Source of the DNA: Synanceia verrucosa
Taxonomy: Eukaryota > Chordata > Actinopteri > Perciformes > Synanceiidae
Length of the DNA: 64,000 nucleotides
Direction: 5' to 3'
NCBI GenBank assembly: GCA_029721515.1
Contig: CM056558.1
Coordinates: 12,555,240 to 12,619,239 of the forward strand
Below, in pieces: positions 46,589-59,700 of this stretch. The notes beneath the pieces were generated by a model. The model did not search any database. It was given only the letters and a program-made list of their open reading frames with translations, and was not told the DNA's origin. The position numbers and the translations under genes are program-made. Position 1 is the stretch's first letter. Each line of letters opens with the position of its first letter.

Positions 46589-47820
46589 CTTTTTGGGGAA
46601 AAAAGGAAAAATGAGTGCACTTCCATGTAAAGGTACTGATTACAGAACTGAAAGAATGTCATGCAAAAGAGTGTCTAACTACCTCTGAGAGAAGAATGCA
46701 CAACTTTTACGGCCAAAAAAATCAAAGATGATTTTGTGTAGATTACAATTATGTCCAAGGCCATTGAAAATTACTTGGTTGTGAAAAGAAAAACATAAAG
46801 ACATTTTTGGGTGCTTGAAATGTTTCCAGACATTGAGACTGGGCATAGTAAGAACTGTGACTGAGGGGTTGTGTTCTTTGAAAAGGTTGTGAAATGTCAC
46901 TGAGAAGAAAGGGTTCAATTGGCCTTTCTGTACCATAGCTTGGTGAAAGCTCTATAACCCACATGACATTTGCTTTGTGGTTAGAGATAATAGCATAGCA
47001 TAAAGCATGCCATATTATTTAAAAAAAAGCTAGTGGGGTTAGACATCAATGTTTCTGAAACAAACAGGAGACAAACAGATTAATCTATACTCTACATGCA
47101 TGTGCAATTCCTAACCATCACTTCATATGTGCACTTGCTTGAAATATGAGTAGATTAGAGTCACAGCTGTGGTTACAACAAGCCACAGTGAGGGAGTGTA
47201 AACCACCATGAGAGAAACACAACTTTCCAAGATTAGCCTTTGCTTGATCCTTTTTTTTGACTGATACAAATGAGTGCAGTGTTTGTTTTTGATAAGGAGT
47301 CTCTCTGTTATCATGTCCTTTTTCCTGGAAGTGTGAGATATACTCAAGATGATAGATTACAGTTAATTTAACTTTAAGAGTGCTCAGCCACCTGGCTCTA
47401 TTTCCACATGTACGTCAAGACTAATGATAGCTCGCCCACCTCTGCGAGGATTCCTAATTTGTCAACAAGTTTACACTAATTTACTGATCATGTTTTCCAG
47501 AGCAGTGTGAATAGTCAACTGCATTCAATTTATTGCTTTAAAAGTAATGAAAATGCAAATGTATTTATAGAGTGCATTCAGCTGATTTTCAGTCATGTAC
47601 AGCATATTGGTTCAAACTAAGATCAAAGTCCTGTGTACCATCTAGCTGGTGGTTGAAATTGCTGAAATACACCAATATTAGATTGCTCGTGAAAATGACC
47701 TTTTAGGTTTCTTGATTGTGTGGGAGAGTCTGGATCACTTAGCACTAATCCATCTGAGAGTCATCTGTGCTTTTCTCTCACTCACCTTTGACCTTTCTCA
47801 AGCTTTCTGGTCCCAAATCC
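46589..47820. other. No gene recognised
   Basis: Overlapping minus frames 46679-46964 and 47123-47347 are unrecognised. Unique AT-rich sequence otherwise. Confidence 0.55.
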
Positions 47821-47985
47821 ATTGCCGGTGAGGAGCCGAGGAGAGGAGGGTGGTGGTGGGGTGGTTTGGAGAGAGGGAGTGCTTTCCTCTGGATGTTTCC
47901 TGTGGTTCTGAGCGTTCGTAAACGTTTCCAAGCCTCGAGGTCCCGCGGGACTTTTTCGGCAAACACCGGAGAGCAAGCACATTAT
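47821..47985. promoter_or_regulatory. Small CpG-rich patch (candidate regulatory)
   Basis: About ten CpGs in 165 bp with local GC above half, including 'GAGCGTTCGTAAACG', 'CTCGAGGTCCCGCGGGAC' and 'TTCGGCAAACACCGG', after a G-rich run (47848-47876). Four short frames overlap here on both strands and none is recognisable. It could be a small CpG island with a nearby transcript start, or a CpG-rich element. No TATA or initiator assignment is possible. Confidence 0.3.
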
Positions 47986-48340
47986 TTGTTCTTGACTGAC
48001 CACTAAAAGAGAAACGGACAATCCTTAACCAAACTAATAGCTACCAGAGGGGCTGTTAAATAGTGTGAGAAACACAGCGTCAAAGAGCACTGACATCACT
48101 TTATCATCCCAGGAAGCAGGAGCATCGCTTGATCTGTCACATAAGGCTGTGCCCTCTGTAAAGTGAGTCTTTTGTCAAAAGAGTTTGCTATGTTTGAATT
48201 TGGTCCTGAAGGACAAGGGAAACTGAAACCATGGCTGACCTGCCACACAGCACCCTTAAATGTTTTCAGAGGGGGGGCTTTAGTGAAGGAGAGAAGGGGA
48301 CAGGAGATAATTGAGTGGTAAGCATACTTGAATAGTTTGC
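47986..48340. other. No gene recognised
   Basis: Unique spacer between two CpG-rich patches. A G run lies near 48271. Confidence 0.5.
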
Positions 48341-48750
48341 AATGGGCCCAAGGGCTTTTAAATTAAGACCCGCTTTGACACTTTAGAGGGAGCCCGGGCC
48401 AGTTGTGCGAGATGAGATCCTGTCGAGGGCCACATCAGGCAGGAAGGGGGCGGGGAGGTCGGTATGTGGGGGCGAGGGTGAGTGGCTGATGATGGTTTCA
48501 GTTTAGACCCCCCCCGATGTCAATCCTCTGTGCCGCGCATGAGGAGGGAAAGCGAAGCGGATTTGAGCTATTGGTAGGGGCTGGGGAGGGAAAAGGGGGG
48601 TTGAGAAGCCAAAGTGCAGCGTGGCACAGGACAACGTCTCCATTTATTAGTACGACCAAAAAACAGCTGCCTCTAAATGTTCCCCCACAGTAAGCCCTGG
48701 AGACGATGCCCCATGTACCCCCGACAAGCCCAATCGCTTTACTTACACAC
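48341..48750. promoter_or_regulatory. GC- and CpG-rich block, candidate conserved or regulatory element
   Basis: Around 20 CpGs in roughly 370 bp, with 'GGGCCCAAGGGCTTTTAAAT', 'AGCCCGGGCCAGTTGTGCGA', G-rich 'GGGGGCGGGGAGG' (Sp/KLF-type GC box on the plus strand, about 48447-48459), a C run near 48509 and 'GTGCCGCGCATGAGG'. The minus frame 48498-48791 (97 codons) crosses it but has no recognisable domain. Together with 47821-47985 it is the most CpG-dense part of the window. Promoter, enhancer or conserved non-coding element are all possible. Confidence 0.35.
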
Positions 48751-51700
48751 CTCACCCTCTTTCCACTCCACACACAAAGTAGTTGTCTCATTAGTTCATA
48801 TAGTTTAGAAACACAGATTTTTCATACAATATCTCATCAACAGAGTCCAGACAACAGCCACACTGCAAAATCAACACCTTACAAAACATTCTTCCTCTCT
48901 TTAACTCTTACTCTCCATTCACTTTATGCAATTGCCTCACCTTTTCATTGCTGTGCAGGAAGTGAATTCCAGAGATCGTCCACTCGCGAACAGTGAACAA
49001 ATGGACCATGGACCACCCCTACACTCCACCTCTCTCTTTCTGAGCCCCAGCGTCTTATACAAATAAACCAACATAGATTTAATGACGACAGGCTTCGGGA
49101 TCTTTTTCACTCTCTTTATCAAAAGGATCAAACACTTAAAGAGTGCCTGCACATGTGTGGTTTCTGAGTTTAAGTGCACACAACATGACTTTTCATAAAG
49201 CAAGACTCAAAAAGAAATTACACTATATTCAGAGGTGAAGCATATTTTACAAAATTAAATAATACAAAATGAGATCCAAATGTAATTCAGGAACTGTACA
49301 CATCTGATTTTATCAATATAAAATATGTGTTTGTGTAAGTATGTTGTTCTGAGCATTTTAATGCATGCATTGTGTGCAAAATATGGAGGTTCCAGTGGTT
49401 CATTCTTTTTATTTCTTTCCAACAGCTGTTTATTTTCAGAACCAGTATATAATCTGAGGAGGATTGAGGTCCTCTAACATAAACCTGGGACTTTAATAAA
49501 GATGAATGCCTGCTTTTATACCCCTCAACACTGATGATTTTCCTTGTTGATTTTTGCCCGTCCCTCGAGGATACATACAGCATACATTTCAGCACATCTT
49601 TGAGACGAACACTTGCAGTAAAGCGGAGCGGAATCACTGAGCCACTCCAAACTGTTTACATAACTTAATCATCACCCTGGCTGATGTGGCATGTAAGGTT
49701 TGTGCTGTGAGGACTGAGCTGGACTGTTATTTCAGGGACAGGATGATATGTGGGTACATTAGAAAGAGGTCCCATACATTGGTAGAAATAATACCGCTGT
49801 GCTTCTGTATTTTCAGTCCCTTGTCTACATTGAAGTAGTCAATAACAATTGTCATCCAGACAATAACTGCATTATTCACCACAGACTACATTTGCAATTC
49901 TCATTCATTTTGAATCTAAAATGTAATCAGTATCTCTAAATACTGAACGCAGCAACCAATTTCCCTAAGGTTAAAGTTGACGATTCTAATTCCAAATATC
50001 CTCACAATGTGTTTCACACAATGGTAAACAGATGTTTCTTGCATGAACTTTTCTGAATGCTGTTCGGGTAATGCAAATGTGACATGAAAATCTGCATATT
50101 CATAAAACTAGCGCTGCTAAATTTCCACCACGGGATTGACCTAATTCTTATAGATTACAGATAATACAGAGAAGATGCGGAGATAGATGTTGGCTGATGT
50201 TCTGTTTTTTTGCACACATACAGAAGAATTTAAAGGTATTCCCCTTCCCAGTCCCAGTTAAAGCTCCTCTTCTCAGGTTCAAGTGCAGCCTTAAGTGACG
50301 CTCGTGCATAATTTAACTCCCCAAACCACATATCAATATGGTAACTGCATGTTTACGTCGAGAGTAATTAGCTTTGAAATTGGTTGTTTTTTTTCATGCA
50401 GGAGAGTGGGCTGGTGACAGAAATAGAGCGTGTAATCGAAGCACAGGGAAGGGTGATTTACGCTAGTCAAGACAACTTCAACCCATGCAGGAAGTGAAAA
50501 CTGTTTTGAGGTCAGCAAGCCACAAGGCACCTACTAGCCTTACCTTATGAAATCCATATGAGTGACTGGTGTGAAATGTGTGTGTGAACATTTCTGAGGG
50601 AAGGCCAATTAAATGTAATCACAACACCCACAACAGCAGCAGTTAACAACGGCGTGAGCACCGATACACTTTACAGATCTTAGTTGGTGGTCCTCCTTGG
50701 GCCTTGCAAGTGAGCAAATGAAATACCATACATTTTCATCACCTATGTAGGAATATAAGTGGGATATTCTGAAAGTAAGATCTTTGAACACATGTGCAGA
50801 CATACTGTTTGGAACTAAGTTTCAATATGACAAATTTTGTTGGTGTGACATTATGCTTATTACACTATTCAAAACATAAGCAAACACCTTTCCTAAAAAA
50901 TGTAAGTTCAACATATGAGTTAATGTGTTGAAAACAATCAAGGTTCACACAGTTATAATGTCTGAGCGTATCATTTTTCTGACCTCATTACAAGCATATT
51001 CACTGCTGTCTGAGACAATTTCAGGGCAGAGCCAGTGTTGTACACACGTCGTCAAAGGCAGTGGTGAGCAGTGATGCTTTCCAGATTATGACTGACTGCT
51101 GACACACACGCAGACACTCGCACATAATTACACAACCGCAAACTCAGACCCTTTTTCTGTCACACTTGTACACTAATTTTTTGTTTTACACAATTCTCCG
51201 GCCCACACAGGCACACATCCGGACAGAAACCCACTTTTCCAAGGGCAAATACAGTGCTCACTTAAGATGTTCATCATGTCCTGAAAGGGAAATACATTTA
51301 AAATATTCCCGACATAGCTGATTTTGAAAGACGACCCGAGCCAACAGGCGTGATTTGTTCACCGGAGAGAGATATGATCGCTCAGACTAAGATTCAACTC
51401 AAATAGTATGAGGCCAAGGCCAAAAGAAGGGATCAGACACTGGTTGAAAGAGTCGTGTGCCAAAGGCTTGCTGGGGGTGGGGCTGCATGTGAATACAATT
51501 ATTTTGCTTTTATTGCAGAGGCAAGATAGCACTAGCCTTTCACTTTTGTAACTGAATCCAAGAGAGAAGCTAATTGGTTTTCAAATGACGCATTAAGAAA
51601 CAAAACCGAGGACTTAGGATGACAAAAGAAAGCGTGTCCAGTCACTGAGTGCTGGGTGCACGGGTGGAGAAGAGGTGATTAAAATAAAGGTAAGACTGAA

Positions 51701-52056
51701 TACATTGGAAAGCTACTTTGTAATGAAAATGAAAACTTTGATCATCAAATATGCTACAAAACTCTGCTGATAAAAGTAATCAGCAACTTAGAAAAGAAAA
51801 AAGCTCATAAGCTAAAGCAGTTTTAACTTGTTTTACATGACTGCTGACTCAATGCCAAGCGAAACACACTGAACCCCTGTGGTAATTACAGCATTAACAT
51901 GGAAAAAGACTCCATCTGTCCGGCAGCTATTGTGAGCTGTCCTTCACTAATCAAGTATGTCTGCGGATAGCCGGGCTTTTGATCCTGACACAGGCGTTTA
52001 CAAAGTCAGCAGTGTGTGTGGGCCATGGCCACAGCTCAGCTATACACTGACACACT

Positions 52057-52057
<1 letters not shown>
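48751..52057. other. No gene recognised
   Basis: Frames of up to 116 codons (49287-49637 minus) are unrecognised. Unique AT-rich sequence with no obvious repeat family. Confidence 0.55.
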
Positions 52058-52092
<35 letters not shown>

Positions 52093-52127
52093 TGCACGCA
52101 CACACGCACACACACATGCACACACAT
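52058..52127. repeat. (CA)n microsatellite, compound
   Basis: About 16 uninterrupted CA units followed by CA runs broken by CGCATG, CGCA and CATGCA. Both overlapping frames (51951-52184 minus, 52016-52258 plus) are artefacts of it. Confidence 0.95.
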
Positions 52128-55100
52128 CAACAATAGCCGAGTCTGCAGCCACCAAGGCACCTTCCCACAGTAACTGCACAGCACATGTTGTTAGCTACAT
52201 GGCTGGTAGCTCAATCAAGGAGCTGCTGGAGATATGCAGAGTTTCCGAGCAAGTGTGACTGGCATGTGATCTGTTTGACTTCCAGTTGGTGAGAGTAAGC
52301 TTCTCTACTGTAAACTTTGATATAATATTTCATTATAGTCCCCCTTTTCACAGTTAGATATCATTACAATCTTAAACATCATCAATGAAAGCAGTCCTGG
52401 AGTTATCTTTTTAATGAAGATGTAAATTAATCCAAATGATCTCTTTTGTTACTACTTCTTCATGTAAACAGTACACATTCAGTGGCTGTAATGTTTAATA
52501 TACCTGCATTGATGTTCAGTCCAATTTTTGTTCCCTGACACTGATGTTAGGGTCCCTTCAGAGAGGTCAAATTTATTTGTGTTGAAGGAAATCTGAAATC
52601 TGTGGCTCATTGCTTTTATTCCACCATATTGATCTGATATTCCTGCACCAGTTTTAGAAGATAAGAAAACACCAAATAAAATTGCCTCACAAATGCAAGG
52701 GCCATAAAAAATAATAGGGTATGCTTACGAATTATCCACATATTGCTAATTGATGAAGTGACTATACTGTATTTTATATTTATTTGAAAAAAACAACAAC
52801 AATAACAACAATCTTCCTAGCCTTATGTGAACTCTTTGACCCTCTACAAGTGGAAAATGACTTTATAGCCACTTGCACTTAGTCCAGATCCATCAGGGAT
52901 TTTAAGGGTTATCTGAGACACAAAATATTTTAAAGGTGGTGCTGTCATGAAACATGTGGTGGTAGTAACTGTGTCTTTTTCATCTTTATGTGTGGTGTTA
53001 CTCATGGAGGATTAACCAGATCAGACAGGACACACATCCACATGCAGGAATGATAACAAGGGAACCACTCAGACATCAAAGTGCATGTGTTTTAAGGTTT
53101 ATTGAACTCAAGGTTTATTGCCAGAAAGCATAGTTATTGTTTTTATGTTAGGCCTTGAGCTGGGTTAGACAAACAATTATAGTAAATTTACCATTCATAG
53201 TAAAATGTCCTTATATGGACATACATTTCGCAAGTCATAGTTAATGAGCACCATAGCATCTCAAGGATCTAAACACAACTACATCTGGTGTTGCATTCTT
53301 TCGCATCTCCTCTTTCCTAATCCTTCAAAACATTCATGTTCTTTCAAGAGGATAGAGGAACACAGTGGGCTGAAGTTCCTCAGGTGATGCATAACAACCA
53401 CACTTAAAGAAAGCCTGTAGCACCTGTTGCTGACTCTCGATAGCAGTGAAGCCCAGTGGAGGAGCTGTCAACTTGCTCCTCCGGGACTCTGAGGGATTGG
53501 GTGAGAGAGCCACGGTCCACTAAGTGTGACTGGCTGGAGATGCGAGCTTGACTAGGGGCTGCCCCTGTAGCCATCACCGGCTCACTGTGCTCCTGCTTGC
53601 CCCTTCATCTGAAGGGGGAGAGGGGAAAAAAATGCACATTTCCTGCCTGACTCGACGGCTTGCACTGCCATGCTGCCTGAGCCTTCATTTTAACTTTTGA
53701 CAGTTGTCACGGCCCAGTGCCATGCTGCCATTTCCCTGCACCTGTGGCTGACCACACTAAGCAGCTCCCTCTGGTTTCAAAAAAAACATGGAGCATACCT
53801 TGTCTGAGAGTGCTAGCTTGACTTGCTTTGTGAGATACTGTCTACTGTCTGTTTAATTTGAGCCAAGTTCATTTTTCTGGCCTTTGGGCCTTGTAATATT
53901 GATTCAAGTCAATTTAGTGAAGCTAATAAAGGCTCCCTGGCAGTACAGCTTAGTGTTGGCATGCTCCCCGTGTAACATTGCCAATAATGTGGCACGAGTT
54001 GACAGATAATACAGCACAAATCCTTGTACTTCCCTTTGGCTCCTCATGGCAAAAGTGTTCCTACTGAGAGGTCTTAATCATATAAACACCAAGTCAGTGT
54101 TTACAAGAGCTGTATGATAGCATTATGCAGCACATGTGACAGATCTTGTTCTTGCTGCCTCTCATGTAAACAAGTACTTTTATTGTAACAAATCGAATGA
54201 TTATTTGACTCCTGACAGTTCTAAGGCAGTGTTATCACAACAGGCTTCATCACCTTGTGTGATTGTCTTACACTACTGTGACATTATATGTTCCAAGGAG
54301 AATGTTGATAACGTCTCATTTTACTCTCCTCACATACAGCATCTTTCACGTTCCAGCTGTGTCTTCCCGTTGAGCAGAGGACCCCATAACCACATCAGGT
54401 CCTACAAAAGGCTCCGGAAAATTTATGAAAACTGACAAGAGAATCTGCAGGATGCAGCGCGTCCAGCACTCTGGAGAATGCGTGCACCACATTTTCATGG
54501 CTAATCATTTTTGAAATGCAGTGGATGGCTTACAATGAACACAGTGAATTACGCACACTATACCAATGTAAGCTTCTGCAGAATGCTGCTGAGCTGAGTC
54601 TGGCAGCTTTTTCCGTGAGAATATCAATCAAGAGTTGCTACAATATGATGACAAGTCCAGCTAGAGCAACACAGCAGAAATGATTCAGGGTCTGAGTGAG
54701 AAGATCATGTTGCTTTGCAAACTGGATTTGGATACACGATCAGCACATTTAACCAAATTTGGCATTTCTGTTATATGAAACACGTGAAGATCAGTATTTT
54801 AAGAAAAAGTTTTGCAATGCATCAGTTGACTAATAGGCTGGTGGAAGGCTCAGAAATGTCACAATGTGTATATCAGCTCACAAAATCTTTTCAGTTTTAT
54901 CCTGAGAGGGCACAAGCATGAACGCTAAAAGAAAGACATACCTAAATAAAATGACAGAAGACAGAAGAGATGGTTGTGCAGGCATTTGTGCCACTTAAAA
55001 GCGCCTGTGCAGGATGTTTGCTCCAGCAGTGACCAGAATCCATGGTCAACATATCTCTCCCATTTACACTGACAAACACAAGGCGTTTGAGGAAATTTCA

Positions 55101-55281
55101 CGGACAGATACATTGCACAGGTAGGCACATAAACATGCTTGGACACAAACACAGGAAACACTCTTATTTCCTTTTGGGGTCACTTTGCTCTCATTTATTT
55201 CTTATTTTATTTATGTTTTCTACTCCATCTAAACCTCCTGTGCCACATCAAGCTGAAATAGGGAGGAAACAGAATCAGAAC

Positions 55282-55283
<2 letters not shown>
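52128..55283. other. No gene recognised
   Basis: An AAC-rich run lies at 52784-52812. The segment 53430-53620 is less AT-rich and repeat-free. Frames at 54136-54435, 54715-54921 and 54925-55362 are unrecognised. 'AAGGTTTATTG' occurs twice at 53094-53120. Confidence 0.55.

Positions 55284-55316
<33 letters not shown>
55284..55316. repeat. (GA)n microsatellite
   Basis: About 16 GA units, giving the Arg-Glu run in the overlapping frame 55042-55362. Confidence 0.95.
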
Positions 55317-55317
<1 letters not shown>

Positions 55318-56661
55318 CAGACAGCAATTATGATCAGAATGAAGGGGAAAACAATGACATAAACAAAAGCAGCAGAGAGCATGAAAAGTTGTTAACAGTC
55401 TGTTTTAGAAAATAATGTACTATTGTTTGGATGCGGTCAAAGCGGCATTGCTCTGTGTCAACACCACATGGAAAATTATGGTATCAGGCAAACCCAAGAG
55501 GAAATGAGAAAAGACAAGGGAACAAACAGAGATTAGCATGTTTATGTGTCATGCGAGGAAAAACTGCAGTTTCAGGACGTTGTGCAGGCTTTCTGCCTGC
55601 TCTTCCGCAAACCAGCAGCAATACAAATCAGTTTTAGCTTACTGTATATTACAATCCACTGAAATATACGATCACTGGACTATGATATTGTTCAGATGAC
55701 ACTGTTGTGGCAATAAAATTTGACATTTGTGAAGGTCTTATTGTTTTCTTTTGTAACTGAAGCTATTTAACATAGCAAAATTATGAATCGTAACGTGATA
55801 ATAAATAAATACTATTTTCATCCTCACATTAACCCAGTAATTGTGAACTGAATTTTTCAATGCTTTTACTCCATTTTACCCAATGAGGTCTTTTAGAAAC
55901 TGCTAATGAACTAATCTCCACTAATCTCCAAATCAAAGTGTGATTACCCTTGATCTCTGCATTCAGGAGCACTGTATCCCAGTCCTCTCAACAGAGCCCG
56001 CTGCCAGTCTCTATAATTCAGAGCCTGTCACAGCCTGGATTACTCCCTGGCCGTCTCAGACAACACCTGCTAGACTCAACACACTCTGCAGCAACCAGTG
56101 GAAATATCCCACATGCACATTGTGGCCCAAAAGAACTCATGAAAGTATGCCGTAGCATTGCCCTAACACACCTTGCAGACATGACACAGCCTTCTTGTTA
56201 GCTTGATACCATTCACAGACAGGGATAAGGCCTCAGATTGTGTCTTGGCAGAAGAACAGCGGCAGACCTTGCAGACTTTTACACACCAATGTGTAAAGTC
56301 ATGCTTCTCAGATGGAGAAGAGGCTAAAAAGCTTGACACATTAAAAAGCGCAGCTCATGTCTGGGATGGATGTTTCACCTAGTGAAAGCAAAGACTCAAG
56401 CACATTTAGAGGCGTAAGAAAACCCTCTCAGGTTTCAGCTGTCGTCCAGGAGTCTTCAGCCACACTGCGGAGCGAACGTGAGAGGAAGGCCAAAATGCGA
56501 ACTGCCCTCACACACAGAGTCCACATGAGAGCTGGGGGGTTAATCCTGTTTCAAACAAGCTGGGTTTAACCCTCGTCAACCTTACCACCAGCGCTGCTAA
56601 CACTGCCACCCAAAATGACATATTGGGACTTCTCACATACACACAGAGGCTGTTAATTTGA
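55317..56661. other. No gene recognised
   Basis: A 10-bp tandem duplication (CTAATCTCCA twice) lies near 55912-55931. Two overlapping frames (55940-56201) and one at 56357-56569 are unrecognised. Confidence 0.55.

Positions 56662-56712
<51 letters not shown>
56662..56712. repeat. (CT)n(CA)n compound microsatellite
   Basis: About nine CT units pass directly into about sixteen CA units. Confidence 0.95.
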
Positions 56713-56714
<2 letters not shown>

Positions 56715-59700
56715 TTTGTCTCCACATAGCATTGATGGCTTCAGTGTATCATTTGTTTGGCATTCCCTGTATTAAAGCAGCTGCGTCAGTGGTCAGACAG
56801 CAACGTTGACAGCTGAGAGCCTGTTGCTCCATAAAACCTTACCTCCAGCCTTTCACAGTCTAATGATATCTATAACTAATATGCTTTAAAATACACACAA
56901 ACACACACAGCAGGTGATGTGAAAGATCACATGGACAAAAGATTTTTCTTTCTTTCATGACTGTGAACATGCACACATATAAACATGCACACATGACCAG
57001 GCAGGTGATCTGGCCTTTTTCATAGCCAACACTGCCAGAGTGTTAGCCCCCCCTCCTTAATTCCATACACTCATAACTTCTTATTAGAGGGACTGGTTAC
57101 TCAGAGACTAAATAAAGATGCCTTGTTGAGCCATGTTGGTGAGGGACCCATAACTCTACGTGTTTCATTTTAATACCATTTTCTGGTAAATTTCAAGCAT
57201 GTCAAGAGGTCTTCTCTTGTAACATTTTGAAATATTGGGTTTCGCCGGTCCTGCTGAATCGAACGCAATGAAAGCTGCAGACAGCTGAATAAAAATGTGA
57301 CCTTGAATGCGCCAACCTTGCACAATTCTCAGCAAATGTGTTATAGCTGACATTCAATCTAAAAGTGAGATTTTTTTAGGACAAAAGGTACTTTCTGTGT
57401 TTTTTTTTTTCCCCCATGTGCATTTGCGTCTCTCATCGAGTGACAAACCTCCATCAAGCAGCACTTATGTTTTATTTTTTTTTTCTATTATTGTGTTTTA
57501 TGTTTCTGTCCGCGTCCACAGATTTCTGGCTTGTACACTCTCAAAGCAACAATCTCTCACATTCTCAATGAAATCACTTGCCAAATGTGTGTCTAAAGAA
57601 GTGCACATGATATTTGAAATCAGTTTTGAAAAGGTTGACAAGAAATTCCATTCATCAAAGCCACTTCCATTCAAATTAAATGGGGGGGGCTATTAATATG
57701 CTCTACCTTCGGAGTTGGATGTTTTTCTGGGCAGGACATAAACCGGTATTATAGAGAACAAATCAGTTAATAGCTTCTTTATGGCATTTCCTGAATGCCT
57801 CATTTAAAAAGCTTTCAACACAATAGTGGTCCTCCCATGTGGCTTGACCGCATACATAGATAATTAACAGACACTCTGCCATATTAGTTTGAATCGGGAT
57901 TGAACATTTTATCATCCATTCAACGTTTGCTAACCATTGTTGCATACTGTGGTACAGTCACTCTTTTTTTCTCTTCCCCTTTTGTTTGACTCTGACTGAC
58001 TCACGGATAAATTTGTTTTGCATGTATAAATTCTTCATAGGGCTACATGTTGACTCCGTCAGATAGTGACAAGATTCAAAATGACCAGAGGAGGAGTTAA
58101 TGGTCTAAAGCATGAAAGGAATTCAAGAAAGGAAATACTATTTCTCTTAATGTCATGTTCTCCTCCCAATGAAATGTCAGATGTCTACTGCTGTGTACTG
58201 TAATGTCTGATGGAAAAAAAGACACACATAGGCCTCTGTGAAGAAAGTCAAGGATAGCCTCTTGTATGCTGCCTTCATATTGTCTGAGTCATACACAGGT
58301 TTTTCAATGGAGGAAAAGAAAAGAGTTTGAAATATTTCTGAAACTTTCTGTATGACATCATTTAAAAAAAAAAAAAAACAAAACGTGTTGTGACAGTGCC
58401 GTCATGGTGTATATTTTCAAAACATAATTGAATCAAATCCATATCACTTTAGATTATGTATTTGTGAAATTGGTGCCCCTGGGTTTGCATTGCCAGGGAC
58501 TGTTTTGGCACTATAGCCTATGAACTCTGATAGAAGATGGATATGTGTACAGATGAAACTTGTTTCTTCACAGGAAAACAACATCTTTGGTAAGGACTGG
58601 GTAATTACAACTGTGGAAGTGGTGCTACTTAAGGACAGAACTGACAGATAAATGAATACTGACTAATGGTTTCACACAAACAGCTATCTCCTAGACAAAA
58701 TGTTCCTGTTTGTTCACCCGCCACCTCAACCTCATCCCTGTGCAACGTTTGTTAGTTTTTATACTTCCTGCTTTACGATTACATGGGTTAAATGTACAGA
58801 ATTTTGTCAGTTACAGAGCATTGCAATTCAAATATATAGCTACTTATAAGTGTAAGGGTTTATGAAAAAAAACTGAGTAGTGTCTGCTTTACTTTCTTTT
58901 CACATTGATACCAACTCCACCTTCAGTTGACGTTACAAATGCATTGTAACCAAGGCTGGCCTTGTGTCCGTCGGAATCTGAATGCACAAGAGGCACTTTA
59001 CAGCAGAACAACACCAACTACTGTTAGAAAAGCAGACAAAAACAAAACTTTTTTGGAAAGGTAAGAGAGCAATGGGAGAGCTGGATGTAATTAACCTGTA
59101 CTCATCCAGACTAACAGTGTTGGACAGGGGATTGGTTAGGCGGACTGTACAGTTGTTCAACTGAAGCCGGTAGTTTCTGGGCTAATTAGGACTGTGTTGT
59201 AGCACAATATGAAGGGGTTCCCACGTGGATTCCTGATTCGCTGGCAGGGCACACATCCAGACTGCTCATTTGTGGTGAGGTATGACAGGGTGAGACCCGA
59301 GGAGTTGTAGGGAGGACTCACAGGATGGGCGAGACGCACATATGTTGGATGGGATGAGAGCAAAATGAAAGAAGGAAATGAAATGGTGGAAATAAAGGCG
59401 AGGAAGAATGATAGAGGAAAGAAAATTGAGTAGAGACAGACAGACAATGTTGAAGTGAGGGTCTGAGAAGGTTAATCTGCTTCTCTTCACTGTTCTATCT
59501 GCCAAGTGCTGCAGCTTCTACAGACAAAGCTTCTCCTTTGAGATGTTGCAAGGAAACGAGCATGTCCACTGCAGGGGTGCAGGTCTTATGATTGGAAATA
59601 CAGTATACGCAAACAAGTAAACCTCCACACAGCAACATCAGGATGATTTGCCAGCCTAATAATATATGTATCTTTGAGTATTTAGTGAATTTATAGTTGT

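Noticed and set aside
51951..52258. Cys/Val and Thr/His repeat peptides on opposite strands
   Set aside because: Translation of the (CA)n microsatellite.
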